Part shown: positions 27,708 to 36,120 of the stretch, one piece after another | Layout: each line of letters begins with the position of its first letter | Position numbering within the stretch: position 1 is the stretch's first letter | Origin: Archangium violaceum | GTDB taxonomy: Bacteria; Myxococcota; Myxococcia; Myxococcales; Myxococcaceae | Assembly: GCF_016887565.1 (NCBI RefSeq) | Contig: NZ_CP069396.1 | Location: forward strand, 10,398,001-10,462,000 | Length of the DNA stretch: 64,000 bases | Direction: 5' to 3' | Notes under the pieces: model-generated | Told to the model about the DNA's origin: nothing | Database searches by the model: none | Seen by the model: the letters and a program-made list of their open reading frames with translations, nothing else | Made by a program: the position numbers and the translations under genes

Positions 27708-30506
27708 ATGTCGGAGCAGAAGAAGATCGTCCGGGTGCTCGGGCACGTCCACGGACCTGGGTGCAAGCACGACCATGCGCATGAGCACGACCACGCTCAT
27801 GAGCACGGCGAGAAGCACGTGCACGGCCCCGGGTGCAAGCACGACCACGCTCATGAGAAGCAGCACGCTCACGAGCACGGTGAGAAGCACGTGCATGGTC
27901 CCGGGTGCAAACACGACCACGACCATGCGCACGAGAAGGCGCATGTCCACGGACCTTCCTGCTCGCACGGTCATGACCACGACCACGCGCATGACCACGA
28001 CCATGGTCATGAGCATGGACCCGGGTGCAGCCACGGGCATGACCACCATCACCCGCAGTCGACCCGGCGGATCCACCCGCCCGCGCACCGGGCCGCGGAG
28101 GGTGGCGGTATCGCGCTCCAGTTGGATCTCGAGGGCACCCTACCCGGCGAGACGGACGAGGTCGGCCGCTTCCAGAAGCTCGAGGCCGCCCTGGAAGCGC
28201 ACCGCGGCATCTCCGACGTCCACCTCCGGAGGGACCTCGGCCACGCGGAGATCTGCATCCACTACCAGCCCGAGCTGGTGAGCGTGCAGCACCTGCTCTC
28301 GCTCGCCCAGAGCACCGGGGCCGTGGTGGCGGAGCGCTACAAGCAGCACACCTGGTTCGTGCGCGGCATGAACTCGGCCGACTCGGCGACGGTGATCGAA
28401 CATGCCGTCAGCCGGATCACCGGCGTCCTCTCCGCGAGCGTGGCGTACGCGAGCGAGCGTCTGGTCATCGAGTACGACCGCGAGACGCTCACGCTGAGCG
28501 ACGTGGAAGCAAACGTGAAGTCGCTCGGGTACGGGCTGGAGGTGCCCACCGCGGGCCATGCCTGCTCGCACCACGCGCACGGCGGCGGTCTGGCCCCCAA
28601 GCTCGAGCTGCCCCTGGTGGTGGCCTCCGGCGTGCTGCTCGTCGCCGGCTGGCTGGTCGAGCGCTTCGCTCCCGTCTCCGCCCTGGTCCCGACCCTCATC
28701 TGGGGCCTGTCGATGGCGAGCGGCGGCTTCTTCGCCATCCGCGGCTCGGTGCAGTCCATCCTCCAGCGCCGCATCGACATCGAGACGATGATGGTGGTGG
28801 CGGCGCTCGGCGCCGCGGTGCTCGGGGCGTGGTTCGAGGGCGCCTTCCTCCTTTTCCTCTTCAGCGCGGGCCATGCGCTGGAGCACCGGGCGATGGACAA
28901 GGCGCGCCGGTCGATCGAGTCGCTCAGCGCGCTGCGCCCCGAGATGGCGCGGGTCCGGCGAGGGGACGACATCGTCGAGCTGCCGGTGGGCGACGTCCAA
29001 CGCGGCGAGCGCATCATCGTGCGCCCGGGAGACCGCGTGCCCCTCGATGGCATCATCCGCGAGGGCAAGAGCTCGCTGGAGCAGGCGGCGATCACCGGCG
29101 AGTCCATGCCCGTCCCCAAGAAGCCAGGGGACGAGGTGTTCTCCGGCACCATCAACTGCGAGGCGCTGCTGGAGGTGGAGGTCACCAAGCTGTCCTCCGA
29201 GTCGGTGCTGGCGCGCGTGGTGGACATGGTGGCGCAGGCCGAGGCCCAGAAGGGCCCCAACCAGCGCTTCGCCCAGCGGATGGAACGGACCTTCGCGCCG
29301 CTGGTGATGGGCGCCGCGGTGCTGTTCCCGGTGGTGCTCGTGCTGATGGGCACGCCGCTCAAGGAGGCCATCCTCCGGGCGGTGTCGCTGCTCGTCGCGG
29401 CCTCGCCGTGCGCGCTGGCCATCTCCACGCCCTCGGCCGTGCTGTCCGCGGTGGCGGCGGCGGCGCGAGGCGGCGTGCTGGTCAAGGGTGGCATCTACCT
29501 GGAGCTGCTCGGGAACATCCGGGCCATCGCCTTCGACAAGACGGGCACCCTCACCGTGGGGCGGCCCCGGCTGCTCACCAGCGCTCCGGCGCAGGGGGTG
29601 ACTCGCGAGGAGCTGCTCGGCACCGCCGCGGCGGTCGAGTCGCTCTCCGCGCACCCGCTCGCGCGCGCGGTGGTGGACGCGGCGTCCGAGCAGGGCATCC
29701 AGGCCCCGGCGGGGAAGGATGTCGAAGCCATCCACGGCAAGGGCATCCGCGGCAAGGTGGGCGAGCAACCCGTGGAGGTCGGCAACCTCGCGCTCTTCGA
29801 CGGGGACAGCATCCCGCGGGAGATCTCCGCCGAGGTGCGGAAGCTCGAGGAGGCGGGACAGACCACGATGGTGGTGCGCAAGGCGGGGCGATACCTCGGG
29901 GTGCTCGGCGTGGCGGACACCGTGCGCGGCGGAGCACACCTCGTCATCCAGAGCCTCAAGCAGGCGGGCATCGAGCGGACGGTGATGCTCTCCGGCGACA
30001 ACGAGCGGGTGGCCAAATCGATCGCCTCGCAGGTGGGGATCGACGAGGCACGCGCGCCGCTGATGCCGGCAGACAAGGTCACCGCCGTGCGCGAGCTCGG
30101 CAAGCAGCACTCGGTGGCGATGGTCGGCGACGGCGTGAACGATGCGCCCGCGCTCGCCGCCGCCGCGGTGGGCGTGGCCATGGGCGGAGCCGGCTCGGAT
30201 GCGGCGCTCGAGACGGCCGACGTGGTGCTGATGAGCGACGACCTCGCCAAGCTGCCCTTCGCCCTGGAGCTCGCGCGCAAGGCCACCGCGGTGATGAAGC
30301 AGAACCTGGTCATCTCCCTCGGGGTGAGCGGCATCCTGGTCATCGCCGCGGTCCTCGGGCTCACGCAGATCAGCCACGCGGTGGTGCTGCACGAGGGCAG
30401 TACGCTCCTCGTGGTCGCCAACGGGCTCCGGCTGCTCGCGTTCCGGCCCCAGCAGTCCGCGCCCGCTCCGCAAGGGGCGGTCGGCGTGCAGCCCGCCGCC
30501 AGCTGA
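27708..30506 (+). CDS. P1B-4-type heavy-metal ATPase with His-rich N-terminus
   Basis: Membrane metal exporter of 932 residues; ATG 27708 is preceded by GAGGAG. Residues 14-115 hold five HGP[GS]C modules separated by His/Asp/Glu runs. Two HMA-like folds follow without metal cysteines: the second reads GMNSADS (220-226) where GMxCxxC is expected. The ATPase core has TGES (463-466), SPC in the transport helix (566-568), DKTGT (610-614, phosphorylated Asp 610), HP (649-650), GDGVND (807-812) and HEGST (895-899) before NGLRLL. SPC plus HEG[GS]T is the pattern of P1B-4 (CoaT/CtpD) pumps, which export Co2+ or Fe2+; Zn2+ cannot be excluded. It is the last gene after the vWA pair. Confidence 0.9.
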   Translation: MSEQKKIVRVLGHVHGPGCKHDHAHEHDHAHEHGEKHVHGPGCKHDHAHEKQHAHEHGEKHVHGPGCKHDHDHAHEKAHVHGPSCSHGHDHDHAHDHDHGHEHGPGCSHGHDHHHPQSTRRIHPPAHRAAEGGGIALQLDLEGTLPGETDEVGRFQKLEAALEAHRGISDVHLRRDLGHAEICIHYQPELVSVQHLLSLAQSTGAVVAERYKQHTWFVRGMNSADSATVIEHAVSRITGVLSASVAYASERLVIEYDRETLTLSDVEANVKSLGYGLEVPTAGHACSHHAHGGGLAPKLELPLVVASGVLLVAGWLVERFAPVSALVPTLIWGLSMASGGFFAIRGSVQSILQRRIDIETMMVVAALGAAVLGAWFEGAFLLFLFSAGHALEHRAMDKARRSIESLSALRPEMARVRRGDDIVELPVGDVQRGERIIVRPGDRVPLDGIIREGKSSLEQAAITGESMPVPKKPGDEVFSGTINCEALLEVEVTKLSSESVLARVVDMVAQAEAQKGPNQRFAQRMERTFAPLVMGAAVLFPVVLVLMGTPLKEAILRAVSLLVAASPCALAISTPSAVLSAVAAAARGGVLVKGGIYLELLGNIRAIAFDKTGTLTVGRPRLLTSAPAQGVTREELLGTAAAVESLSAHPLARAVVDAASEQGIQAPAGKDVEAIHGKGIRGKVGEQPVEVGNLALFDGDSIPREISAEVRKLEEAGQTTMVVRKAGRYLGVLGVADTVRGGAHLVIQSLKQAGIERTVMLSGDNERVAKSIASQVGIDEARAPLMPADKVTAVRELGKQHSVAMVGDGVNDAPALAAAAVGVAMGGAGSDAALETADVVLMSDDLAKLPFALELARKATAVMKQNLVISLGVSGILVIAAVLGLTQISHAVVLHEGSTLLVVANGLRLLAFRPQQSAPAPQGAVGVQPAAS
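27801..27930 (+). repeat. 72-bp in-frame tandem repeat encoding His-rich modules
   Basis: The stretch starting GAGCACGGCGAGAAGCACGT at 27801 recurs at 27873, 72 bp (24 codons) later. Differences between copies over the aligned part (GGC/GGT, CAC/CAT, AAG/AAA) are synonymous. The repeat is therefore old enough to have diverged and appears held at the protein level. Confidence 0.7.
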
Positions 30507-30522
30507 GACGCGGTACCCCGCA

Positions 30523-30559
30523 GACGGGGCGGGAGGCTCCCTTCGAGCCCCGCCCCGTC
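30523..30559 (+). terminator. Terminator hairpin after the metal ATPase gene
   Basis: GACGGGGCGGG (30523-30533) pairs with CCCGCCCCGTC (30549-30559), an 11-bp stem. A pyrimidine-rich tract follows (CGCGTCTTCCCCTT). It separates the vWA/ATPase operon from the deaminase gene. Confidence 0.6.
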
Positions 30560-30590
30560 CGCGTCTTCCCCTTCAAACAAGAGGCTCCCG

Positions 30591-31925
30591 ATGGCGGATA
30601 CCTGCATCCGTGACTGTCACGCGCTCGTCCCGGATACGAGCGGCGCGCTCACCGTCGTTCGCAACCAGGACATCCTGGTTCGTGGCAACCGCATCGCGGA
30701 GATCCGCCCCACCGGGCGTCCCCCCGAGCCCGGCGTCACCGTGCTCGAAGGGCAGCGGATGCTGGCCATGCCGGGGCTCATCAACACCCATACGCACGTT
30801 CCCATGGTGCTCTTCCGGGGACTGGCCGAGGACGTGTCCTTCGAGCGCTGGTTCAACGAGTTCGTCTGGCCCCTGGAGAGCAACCTCACCGAGGCGGATG
30901 TGTACTGGGGCGCGCTCCTGGGCCTGCTCGAGATGATCGAAGGCGGCGTCACCACGGCGGCCGACCACTACTTCTTCATGGACCAGGTGGCCCGGGCCGT
31001 CGAGGAGGCAGGCACGCGGGCGCACCTGGGCTGGGCCGTGTTCTCCAGCCGGGGTCGCGGCGTGCTCGATGAGACCGCGGCCTTCGCCGAGCGCTGGAAG
31101 GGCGGCGCGGGAGGCCGCATCACCACCTGCATGGCTCCCCATGCGCCCTTCACCTGCGACGACGGCTTCCTGCGTGCCTCCGTCGAGCATGCCAGCCGTA
31201 TCGGTGTCGGCATCCACATCCACGCCGCCGAGGACATGAACCAGACGAACGCCAGCGTGGAGAGGCGCGGACTGACGCCCATCCAGGTGCTCAGGGACAC
31301 CGGCGTCCTCAGTGTGCCCGCCCTCATCGCGCACGGCTGCGGACTGCTGCCCCAGGACATCGAGCTGCTCGCCCGGTATCGCAAGCACGTAGGCATCGCG
31401 CACGCACCGAAGACATATCTCAAGCTGGCCATGGGCATCACCCCCATCCACGCCCTGCGCAAGGCCGGAGTGGCGGTGGGCCTGGCCACCGACGGCGCGG
31501 CCAGCAACAACACGCTGGACGTCTTCGAGAGCCTGCGCCTCATGGCGCTGATGCAGAAGCACGAGGCGATGGACCCCGAGGTGATGCCCATTGCCGAGGC
31601 GCTCGACATCGCCACGCGAGGCAGCGCGGCGGCGATGGGACTGGGCGACCGCATCGGCACGCTCGCGCCCGGCTACCAGGCCGACATCATCCTCGTGGAC
31701 ACCCGAGGCGCGCATTGGCAGCCGCCTCACAACCTCACCGCCGGACTGGTGTACAGCGCTCGCGCCAGCGACGTGCACACCGTCATGGTCGACGGCCGCG
31801 TCATCCTGCAGGAGCGCCGTCACCTCACGCTCGACAAGGAGCGCATCCTCGCCGAGGTGGCCGGCACCATGGAGCGCATGGCCCGGCGCGTGCCCGAGGC
31901 CCGCATCCAGCGCTACCAGCCGTGA
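30591..31925 (+). CDS. MtaD/SAH-deaminase-like amidohydrolase
   Basis: Cytosolic metal-dependent deaminase of 444 residues resembling 5-methylthioadenosine/S-adenosylhomocysteine deaminases (MtaD) and the related chlorohydrolases. Metal motifs appear in family order: PGLINTHTHVPM (HTH 67-69), MAPHAPFTC, HIHAAED, LIAHGCGL and GLATDGAASNN. A C-terminal composite strand LAPGYQADIILVD completes the amidohydrolase fold. Expected reaction is hydrolytic deamination of an adenosine or related ring. No neighbouring methionine-salvage gene is seen, so the exact substrate stays open. The toxin gene begins 11 bp after its stop. Confidence 0.87.
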   Translation: MADTCIRDCHALVPDTSGALTVVRNQDILVRGNRIAEIRPTGRPPEPGVTVLEGQRMLAMPGLINTHTHVPMVLFRGLAEDVSFERWFNEFVWPLESNLTEADVYWGALLGLLEMIEGGVTTAADHYFFMDQVARAVEEAGTRAHLGWAVFSSRGRGVLDETAAFAERWKGGAGGRITTCMAPHAPFTCDDGFLRASVEHASRIGVGIHIHAAEDMNQTNASVERRGLTPIQVLRDTGVLSVPALIAHGCGLLPQDIELLARYRKHVGIAHAPKTYLKLAMGITPIHALRKAGVAVGLATDGAASNNTLDVFESLRLMALMQKHEAMDPEVMPIAEALDIATRGSAAAMGLGDRIGTLAPGYQADIILVDTRGAHWQPPHNLTAGLVYSARASDVHTVMVDGRVILQERRHLTLDKERILAEVAGTMERMARRVPEARIQRYQP

Positions 31926-31936
31926 GGCGTACAGAG

Positions 31937-33256
31937 ATGTCCATCCTCCAACGCCTGGGTGCAGGACTGCTCGTCATCGTCTTTGCGTCAGCCTGTGTGG
32001 TGCCGCGCTCCGTGGCGCGCCCCCCGGAAAGGCCATTGAACCATGCGAGGAACTGGGACTCCCTGCCTGCTCCCAACTCAGCATCGTCAACATTCCTCAA
32101 GGATGGGCGCTTTCGCCTCGTCCTGGAGCGCCCGCCACTGGAAGCAGAGCCACTCTCCGTCGCAAACGCTCGAGCCGCCCTCACTGCCTTCCGTGCTTCC
32201 TGGCCCTCCCTCCAGCCCCCACCGGGGCTGCGGCTGGCCTCCTACCTGCCTCACGGCACGGATACCTCCTGGCAACAGGCGCTCTGGCAGGACTACGCCA
32301 ACCGCTACGGAACAGCCCGGCTCCCTATACCCAGCCAAATTGAGGAGCACCGATTTCGTCTGGCGCTTCAGCTCGCCCCCAAGTACATGCCCGACGGCTT
32401 CCGCGATGCAGCCCAGGAGCTGTTGACCGATCCGTTGTTCGTAACGGGTGTTCTGGCCTCCCTGATGTTCTACCTGGCCGCCTGGATGGCGCCGGAACCC
32501 CTCTTCACGAAGTCCGCGGCCATGGCAATGACCCTGGCGTTGATGCTCGTCTTCACGGCAGCGGAAGTGAAGAACGCCGCGATTGTGCTGTGGTCTCTCT
32601 ACGAGCAGACGAATCAGGCTCGCACACTTGCGGAGTTGGAAGCCGCAGCAGAGCACTTTGGGAGAGCAGCGGGAGCCACGGTGCTGCGAATCATGATCAT
32701 GATCGCAGCCCGGCAGGTGGGAAGACTGCTACCAGATGTCCCACCGGGAGGTCTCGGTGGTCTGCGGCCAGCCCCGTCCGGTCCTGTATTGCCGAACGGG
32801 GCTTCCGTGTCCTCCATCCAGGTTGCGGCGGACGGGAGCCTGCTGATGACGGCTGGCTCGGGAATGGGTGTGACTGCTCAATCCGCACGGCAGGAGTCCA
32901 TCTGTAGCGACCGCAAGAGGGACGGCTATGAAGCGCACCACATGGCCACCAGCCGTAATTCGAAGTCCCCCCTCCGCGGTGGACCGTGGACGCCTCCATT
33001 CGAAGAACTCTTCGCTGAAGCGGGAATGAGCCTGAATGACGCGGCCAACATCGTCTACCTCAAAGGCCATTACGGTCCGCATCCCAAGGAGTACCACCAA
33101 CGGGTGTACGACCGACTTCGCCTGGCCCTGAGCCGATGCGCTGATCAGGCAAGTTGCAGGGAGGCCCTCGTGGCCGAACTCAGGAAGCTTGCGGAGGAGA
33201 TCTGCACTCCGGGCAGCATGTTGAACAGCATCCTCACGAGGCTCGCGTCGCCATAG
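31937..33256 (+). CDS. SitA-like lipoprotein toxin with AHH nuclease domain
   Basis: Lipoprotein of 439 residues; ATG 31937 gives a basic N-terminus and lipobox ASAC with Cys 20. Residues about 155-215 hold hydrophobic stretches (VTGVLASLMFYLAAWMAP, SAAMAMTLALMLVFTAAEV). The C-terminal domain has YEAHHMATS (AHH 333-335) and later His residues in KGHYGPHPKEYH (378, 382, 387), the pattern of AHH nucleases of the HNH/ENDO VII superfamily. Lipid-anchored N-terminus, variable middle and a C-terminal nuclease match the Myxococcus SitA swarm-inhibition toxins passed between kin by outer membrane exchange. The gene is visibly less G+C-rich than its neighbours. A DUF1629-like immunity gene follows. 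Confidence 0.75.
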   Translation: MSILQRLGAGLLVIVFASACVVPRSVARPPERPLNHARNWDSLPAPNSASSTFLKDGRFRLVLERPPLEAEPLSVANARAALTAFRASWPSLQPPPGLRLASYLPHGTDTSWQQALWQDYANRYGTARLPIPSQIEEHRFRLALQLAPKYMPDGFRDAAQELLTDPLFVTGVLASLMFYLAAWMAPEPLFTKSAAMAMTLALMLVFTAAEVKNAAIVLWSLYEQTNQARTLAELEAAAEHFGRAAGATVLRIMIMIAARQVGRLLPDVPPGGLGGLRPAPSGPVLPNGASVSSIQVAADGSLLMTAGSGMGVTAQSARQESICSDRKRDGYEAHHMATSRNSKSPLRGGPWTPPFEELFAEAGMSLNDAANIVYLKGHYGPHPKEYHQRVYDRLRLALSRCADQASCREALVAELRKLAEEICTPGSMLNSILTRLASP

Positions 33257-33275
33257 TCGGCCGAGGACAAGGGCA

Positions 33276-33839
33276 ATGACCCGGTACTTCAGACTCGTCG
33301 ATGACAAATCCGTGCCCGAGCGTTGGCATCTGAAAAACCCGGTGGATGCGGAGGGAAACAGAGTCGATCCGTGGCAATTCGATGCTGGGCGTACCCTGGA
33401 CATACAGGGAAGGCTTTTCTTCCGAATGAGCGTTCCAGGCGCCCCTCTCGACTTCACGGAGGCCGGATTCGCCATCCCCGTCATCCACGAGCGGGTCAAG
33501 ATGCTCCTCGAGCGCCTGAACGTGCCAGAGGTGCAGTTCATCCTGGCCGAGGTCGAGTCACAGCCCGAACCCTATTTCGTGCTGAATCCGACTCTCCTCA
33601 TTCCATGCCTCGATGAGGAGAGATGCGAGCGGGTCGTCCGTTGGAAACCAGAGGATGAAAGGCCGGAGAGAGTTGGCGAGTACCGGGTCGTGGATGGACT
33701 TCGTATCGACCCAACGAAGGTCGATGGTGCCCGCATCTTCCGCATCTGGGGTTGGCCCATGCTCATCGTTTCAGGAGACATCAAGCAGACCCTGGAGCGG
33801 GAAGCGGTGACGGGCACGGAGTTCATCGAAGTCTCCTAA
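33276..33839 (+). CDS. Probable cognate immunity protein (Imm11/DUF1629-like)
   Basis: Cytoplasmic protein of 187 residues without a signal peptide. The central segment PVIHERVKMLLERLNVPEVQF is like the DUF1629/Imm11 immunity family, which is frequent beside polymorphic toxins. It lies 19 bp downstream of the AHH-toxin gene, in the same direction and with the same lower G+C, as expected for a toxin-immunity pair in which the immunity protein stays in the cytoplasm and blocks the nuclease. Binding to the toxin is inferred. Confidence 0.7.
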   Translation: MTRYFRLVDDKSVPERWHLKNPVDAEGNRVDPWQFDAGRTLDIQGRLFFRMSVPGAPLDFTEAGFAIPVIHERVKMLLERLNVPEVQFILAEVESQPEPYFVLNPTLLIPCLDEERCERVVRWKPEDERPERVGEYRVVDGLRIDPTKVDGARIFRIWGWPMLIVSGDIKQTLEREAVTGTEFIEVS

Positions 33840-33850
33840 AACCGGCATTT

Positions 33851-33867
33851 GTCAGTCCGGAACTGAC
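33851..33867. terminator. Short hairpin after the immunity gene
   Basis: GTCAGT (33851-33856) pairs with ACTGAC (33862-33867) around a CCGGA loop, 11 bp after the immunity stop. No T-run follows, so a role as terminator is only possible. Confidence 0.4.
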
Positions 33868-33970
33868 GCCTCGGATGTTCTCAACTGAATCCCTCGTCGG
33901 GCCCACCTTCGCCTCCCGAGCATCGCCTGCCCTATGAATCCCCGAGCCGTACCAACGGGGGAGGCAGTCG

Positions 33971-34468
33971 ATGCCAGCCAAGACGAAGCGCCCAGCGAGG
34001 CAGAAGACGCAGACGCGTTACGAGACAGGAACCCGGCGCAAGAACGAGCCACGCGCCGTACCACCTCTGGTGTTCGACCCATTCAAACCCGGGAGTGAAC
34101 ACCCGGACTGGGTGATGAAGGACTTCCCCACCTACGTCGAGCACTCGCACGAGGCCCTCGCGCGCAGCACCCGCGTGCTCGAGCACCAGGGAAACACCAT
34201 CAGCATCACCACCACGTACGAGGTGCGGGTCAACGAGCGTCTCGTCACGCTGCACATGATGGTGGATGAAGAGGGCCGGCTCTGGTCCCACCTGTGCCCC
34301 TACCTGACCTTCGCGACGGCAACGGAGCTCATCCGCCATCTCATCGAGCGCATGCCGCACCTGTTCGAGTCGGCACAGCCCTCACCCGAGGATGACGACG
34401 AGGGTCGCCACACGAGCCACGGCGGACACGCGCATCACTCCGCCCATGTGCATGGGGGTGCTCGATGA
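33971..34468 (+). CDS. Small His-rich protein coupled to tyrosinase
   Basis: Protein of 165 residues; the start at 33971 follows GGGGGAGG. No signal peptide. The N-terminus is Lys/Arg-rich. A central beta-rich region (ITTTYEVRVNERLVTLHMMVDEEGRL) is followed by the helix ATELIRHLIERM, and the C-terminus is a His cluster (HTSHGGHAHHSAHVHGG). Its stop overlaps the tyrosinase start by 4 bases (ATGA). In Streptomyces a small His-containing caddie (MelC1) delivers copper to tyrosinase; this protein could do the same job, although no similarity to MelC1 is visible. The function is inferred from position and the His tail. Confidence 0.65.
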   Translation: MPAKTKRPARQKTQTRYETGTRRKNEPRAVPPLVFDPFKPGSEHPDWVMKDFPTYVEHSHEALARSTRVLEHQGNTISITTTYEVRVNERLVTLHMMVDEEGRLWSHLCPYLTFATATELIRHLIERMPHLFESAQPSPEDDDEGRHTSHGGHAHHSAHVHGGAR

Positions 34469-35388
34469 TCCGCCGGAACATCCTCGCCGACGAGGCCGCC
34501 AGGCAGCAGTTCATCGACGGCGTGCTGGCCCTCAAGGACCCGGCGCGCTTCCCATGGCCAGGACAGCAGGGGCTCTCCATCTACGACCTCTTCGTGTCCT
34601 GGCACCATCAGTCGATGATGCTCTTCACGCCGCCCACGCAGCGCGACCGCAACGCGGCCCACTCGGGCCCGGCCTTCCTGCCGTGGCACCGGTACTTCCT
34701 GTTGCGCTTCGAGGGGTATCTCCGAATCGCGCTCGGCAACCCGGAGTTCCGGCTGCCTTACTGGGACTGGGCCGCGGATGCGGCGCTGGCGGATCCGCGC
34801 CAGTCCCCCCTCTGGGCCGACGGCGCCATGGGCCGCTTCACCGCTCCTGCTGTCTGGCAGGTGCGTGTCGTCCCGGCGGAGCGGGGAATCACGCGCTTGT
34901 CACGACCACGGCCTCTGGCTCGCTCACCCGGCAGGGCCGGCGCGCTGCCCACCCGCGAGCAGGTGCGCGCGGTGTTGCGCGACCAGGTCCTCTACGACGC
35001 CCCGCCGTACAACAGTACCTCGAACGGTTTCCGCAACTACCTGGAGGGCTGGGAGGGTCCGGGGATCCACAACATCGTGCATGTCTGGGTGGGCGGCGAC
35101 ATGACGGACAGCACGTCACCCAACGACCCCCTGTTCTTCCTGCACCACTGCAACGTGGACCGCATCTGGCATGCGTGGCGGCGGCGCTACCCGAATGCCC
35201 CGTACGTCCCCGCCCAGAGCGCGGCGAACACCCTGGCCTTCCACCGGCTCGATGACGCGCTCTACTCGGTCTTCCGGGAGACCACACGGGTCACTCCGCG
35301 CGGCATGTTGGATCCGCTGGCCCCCGGTGCTCCCTTCAGCGCGAACGACCGCTACGACTACGACACGCTCGCGGACCTGCAGGCCTGA
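34465..35388 (+). CDS. Tyrosinase-family copper enzyme
   Basis: Type-3 dinuclear copper enzyme of 307 residues. CuA site: VSWHHQSM (His 47/48), HSGPAFLPWHRYF (His 66 and 75). CuB site: HNIVHVW (His 202 and 206) and DPLFFLHHCNVDRIW (His 227/228). All six copper histidines can be assigned. Expected reactions are phenol hydroxylation and diphenol oxidation to quinones, leading to melanin-like polymers. No signal peptide is seen, so it is cytoplasmic unless carried by a partner. It is coupled to the His-rich gene before it and ends at a strong hairpin. Confidence 0.9.
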   Translation: MIRRNILADEAARQQFIDGVLALKDPARFPWPGQQGLSIYDLFVSWHHQSMMLFTPPTQRDRNAAHSGPAFLPWHRYFLLRFEGYLRIALGNPEFRLPYWDWAADAALADPRQSPLWADGAMGRFTAPAVWQVRVVPAERGITRLSRPRPLARSPGRAGALPTREQVRAVLRDQVLYDAPPYNSTSNGFRNYLEGWEGPGIHNIVHVWVGGDMTDSTSPNDPLFFLHHCNVDRIWHAWRRRYPNAPYVPAQSAANTLAFHRLDDALYSVFRETTRVTPRGMLDPLAPGAPFSANDRYDYDTLADLQA

Positions 35389-35392
35389 AACG

Positions 35393-35419
35393 ACCCGGGG
35401 TCCTGCTTCGACCCCGGGT
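35393..35419. terminator. Hairpin terminator between convergent genes
   Basis: Perfect 10-bp stem ACCCGGGGTC (35393-35402) / GACCCCGGGT (35410-35419) with a 7-nt loop, followed by TTGCTC. It lies between the tyrosinase stop and the opposing gene's stop, so it can serve both strands. Confidence 0.65.
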
Positions 35420-35442
35420 TGCTCAGACTCCTCGCTCGCCCA

Positions 35443-36120
35443 TCACCCCGCCGAGCGCACCGGCTGGGGCTGGAAGCCATCCATCAACGCTTCCATGAGC
35501 CGCTCCACATCCTCCAGCGGCACTCCCTGGATGGTGAGAAGCGTCTTGCCCCGCTGGAAGTTCGTCTTGAGTTGCACGCGGGCCCCCTTCGAGAAGTGCC
35601 GCGAGAAGCACTCCCGCATGAACTCGACGCGGGCGGAGTCCGTGGTGGGCATGGTCGCGCGGGTCGGGTTGCGCTTGTGCTTCACGGCCTGCCTCAGATC
35701 CTCCAGGCTGCACTCGGCGAAGGGCTTTCGCTGCACGGCCCCGCCTTCATCCGGCACATCGATCGGTGTGGCGCCCGGCTCCCCTTCCGCAGGCTGGATC
35801 TCAGCCACCTGCAAGTAGGTGCGCAGCGTGATCAGCTTCACCACGCCATACATCCCGCATGCCTCCTCGGTGAACTCCCGCGCCACGGTGCCGTACCGGG
35901 TCAGGGTCGCCTGCGAGAGTTCCTCGAAGTGCTGGCTGAAGTACGCCTGGGCATTCTCGTACCCGTTCTTCTCCGCCAACTGGTTGTCCACGGTGTGGTT
36001 GTAGAGCAGGCCGATGTTGTAGTGCCCGGCGTTGCCTTGTCTCAGGTAGGTGCGGATGGAGTCCGCCACCTGCTCGAGCGTCAGCTCGGAAAGGGTTTTG
36101 CTACCATTCGTCTGGACCAT
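35443..36120 (-). CDS. Conserved-looking protein of unknown function
   Basis: Protein of 225 residues; the start at 36120 follows GAGGGGGC. No signal peptide. The N-terminal half is helical (LTLEQVADSIRTYLRQGN, YGTVAREFTEEACGMYGVVK) and might bind nucleic acid or another protein. The second half has a basic patch (VKHKRNPTRATMP) and a beta strand pair (RVQLKTNFQRGKTLLTIQGV). No family is recognised. Codon usage is typical of the region. Confidence 0.65.
   Translation of the reverse strand: MVQTNGSKTLSELTLEQVADSIRTYLRQGNAGHYNIGLLYNHTVDNQLAEKNGYENAQAYFSQHFEELSQATLTRYGTVAREFTEEACGMYGVVKLITLRTYLQVAEIQPAEGEPGATPIDVPDEGGAVQRKPFAECSLEDLRQAVKHKRNPTRATMPTTDSARVEFMRECFSRHFSKGARVQLKTNFQRGKTLLTIQGVPLEDVERLMEALMDGFQPQPVRSAG

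Noticed and set aside
27740-28055. His-rich DNA repeats as a mobile or CRISPR element
   Set aside because: They are in frame in an intact ATPase gene and differ by synonymous changes.
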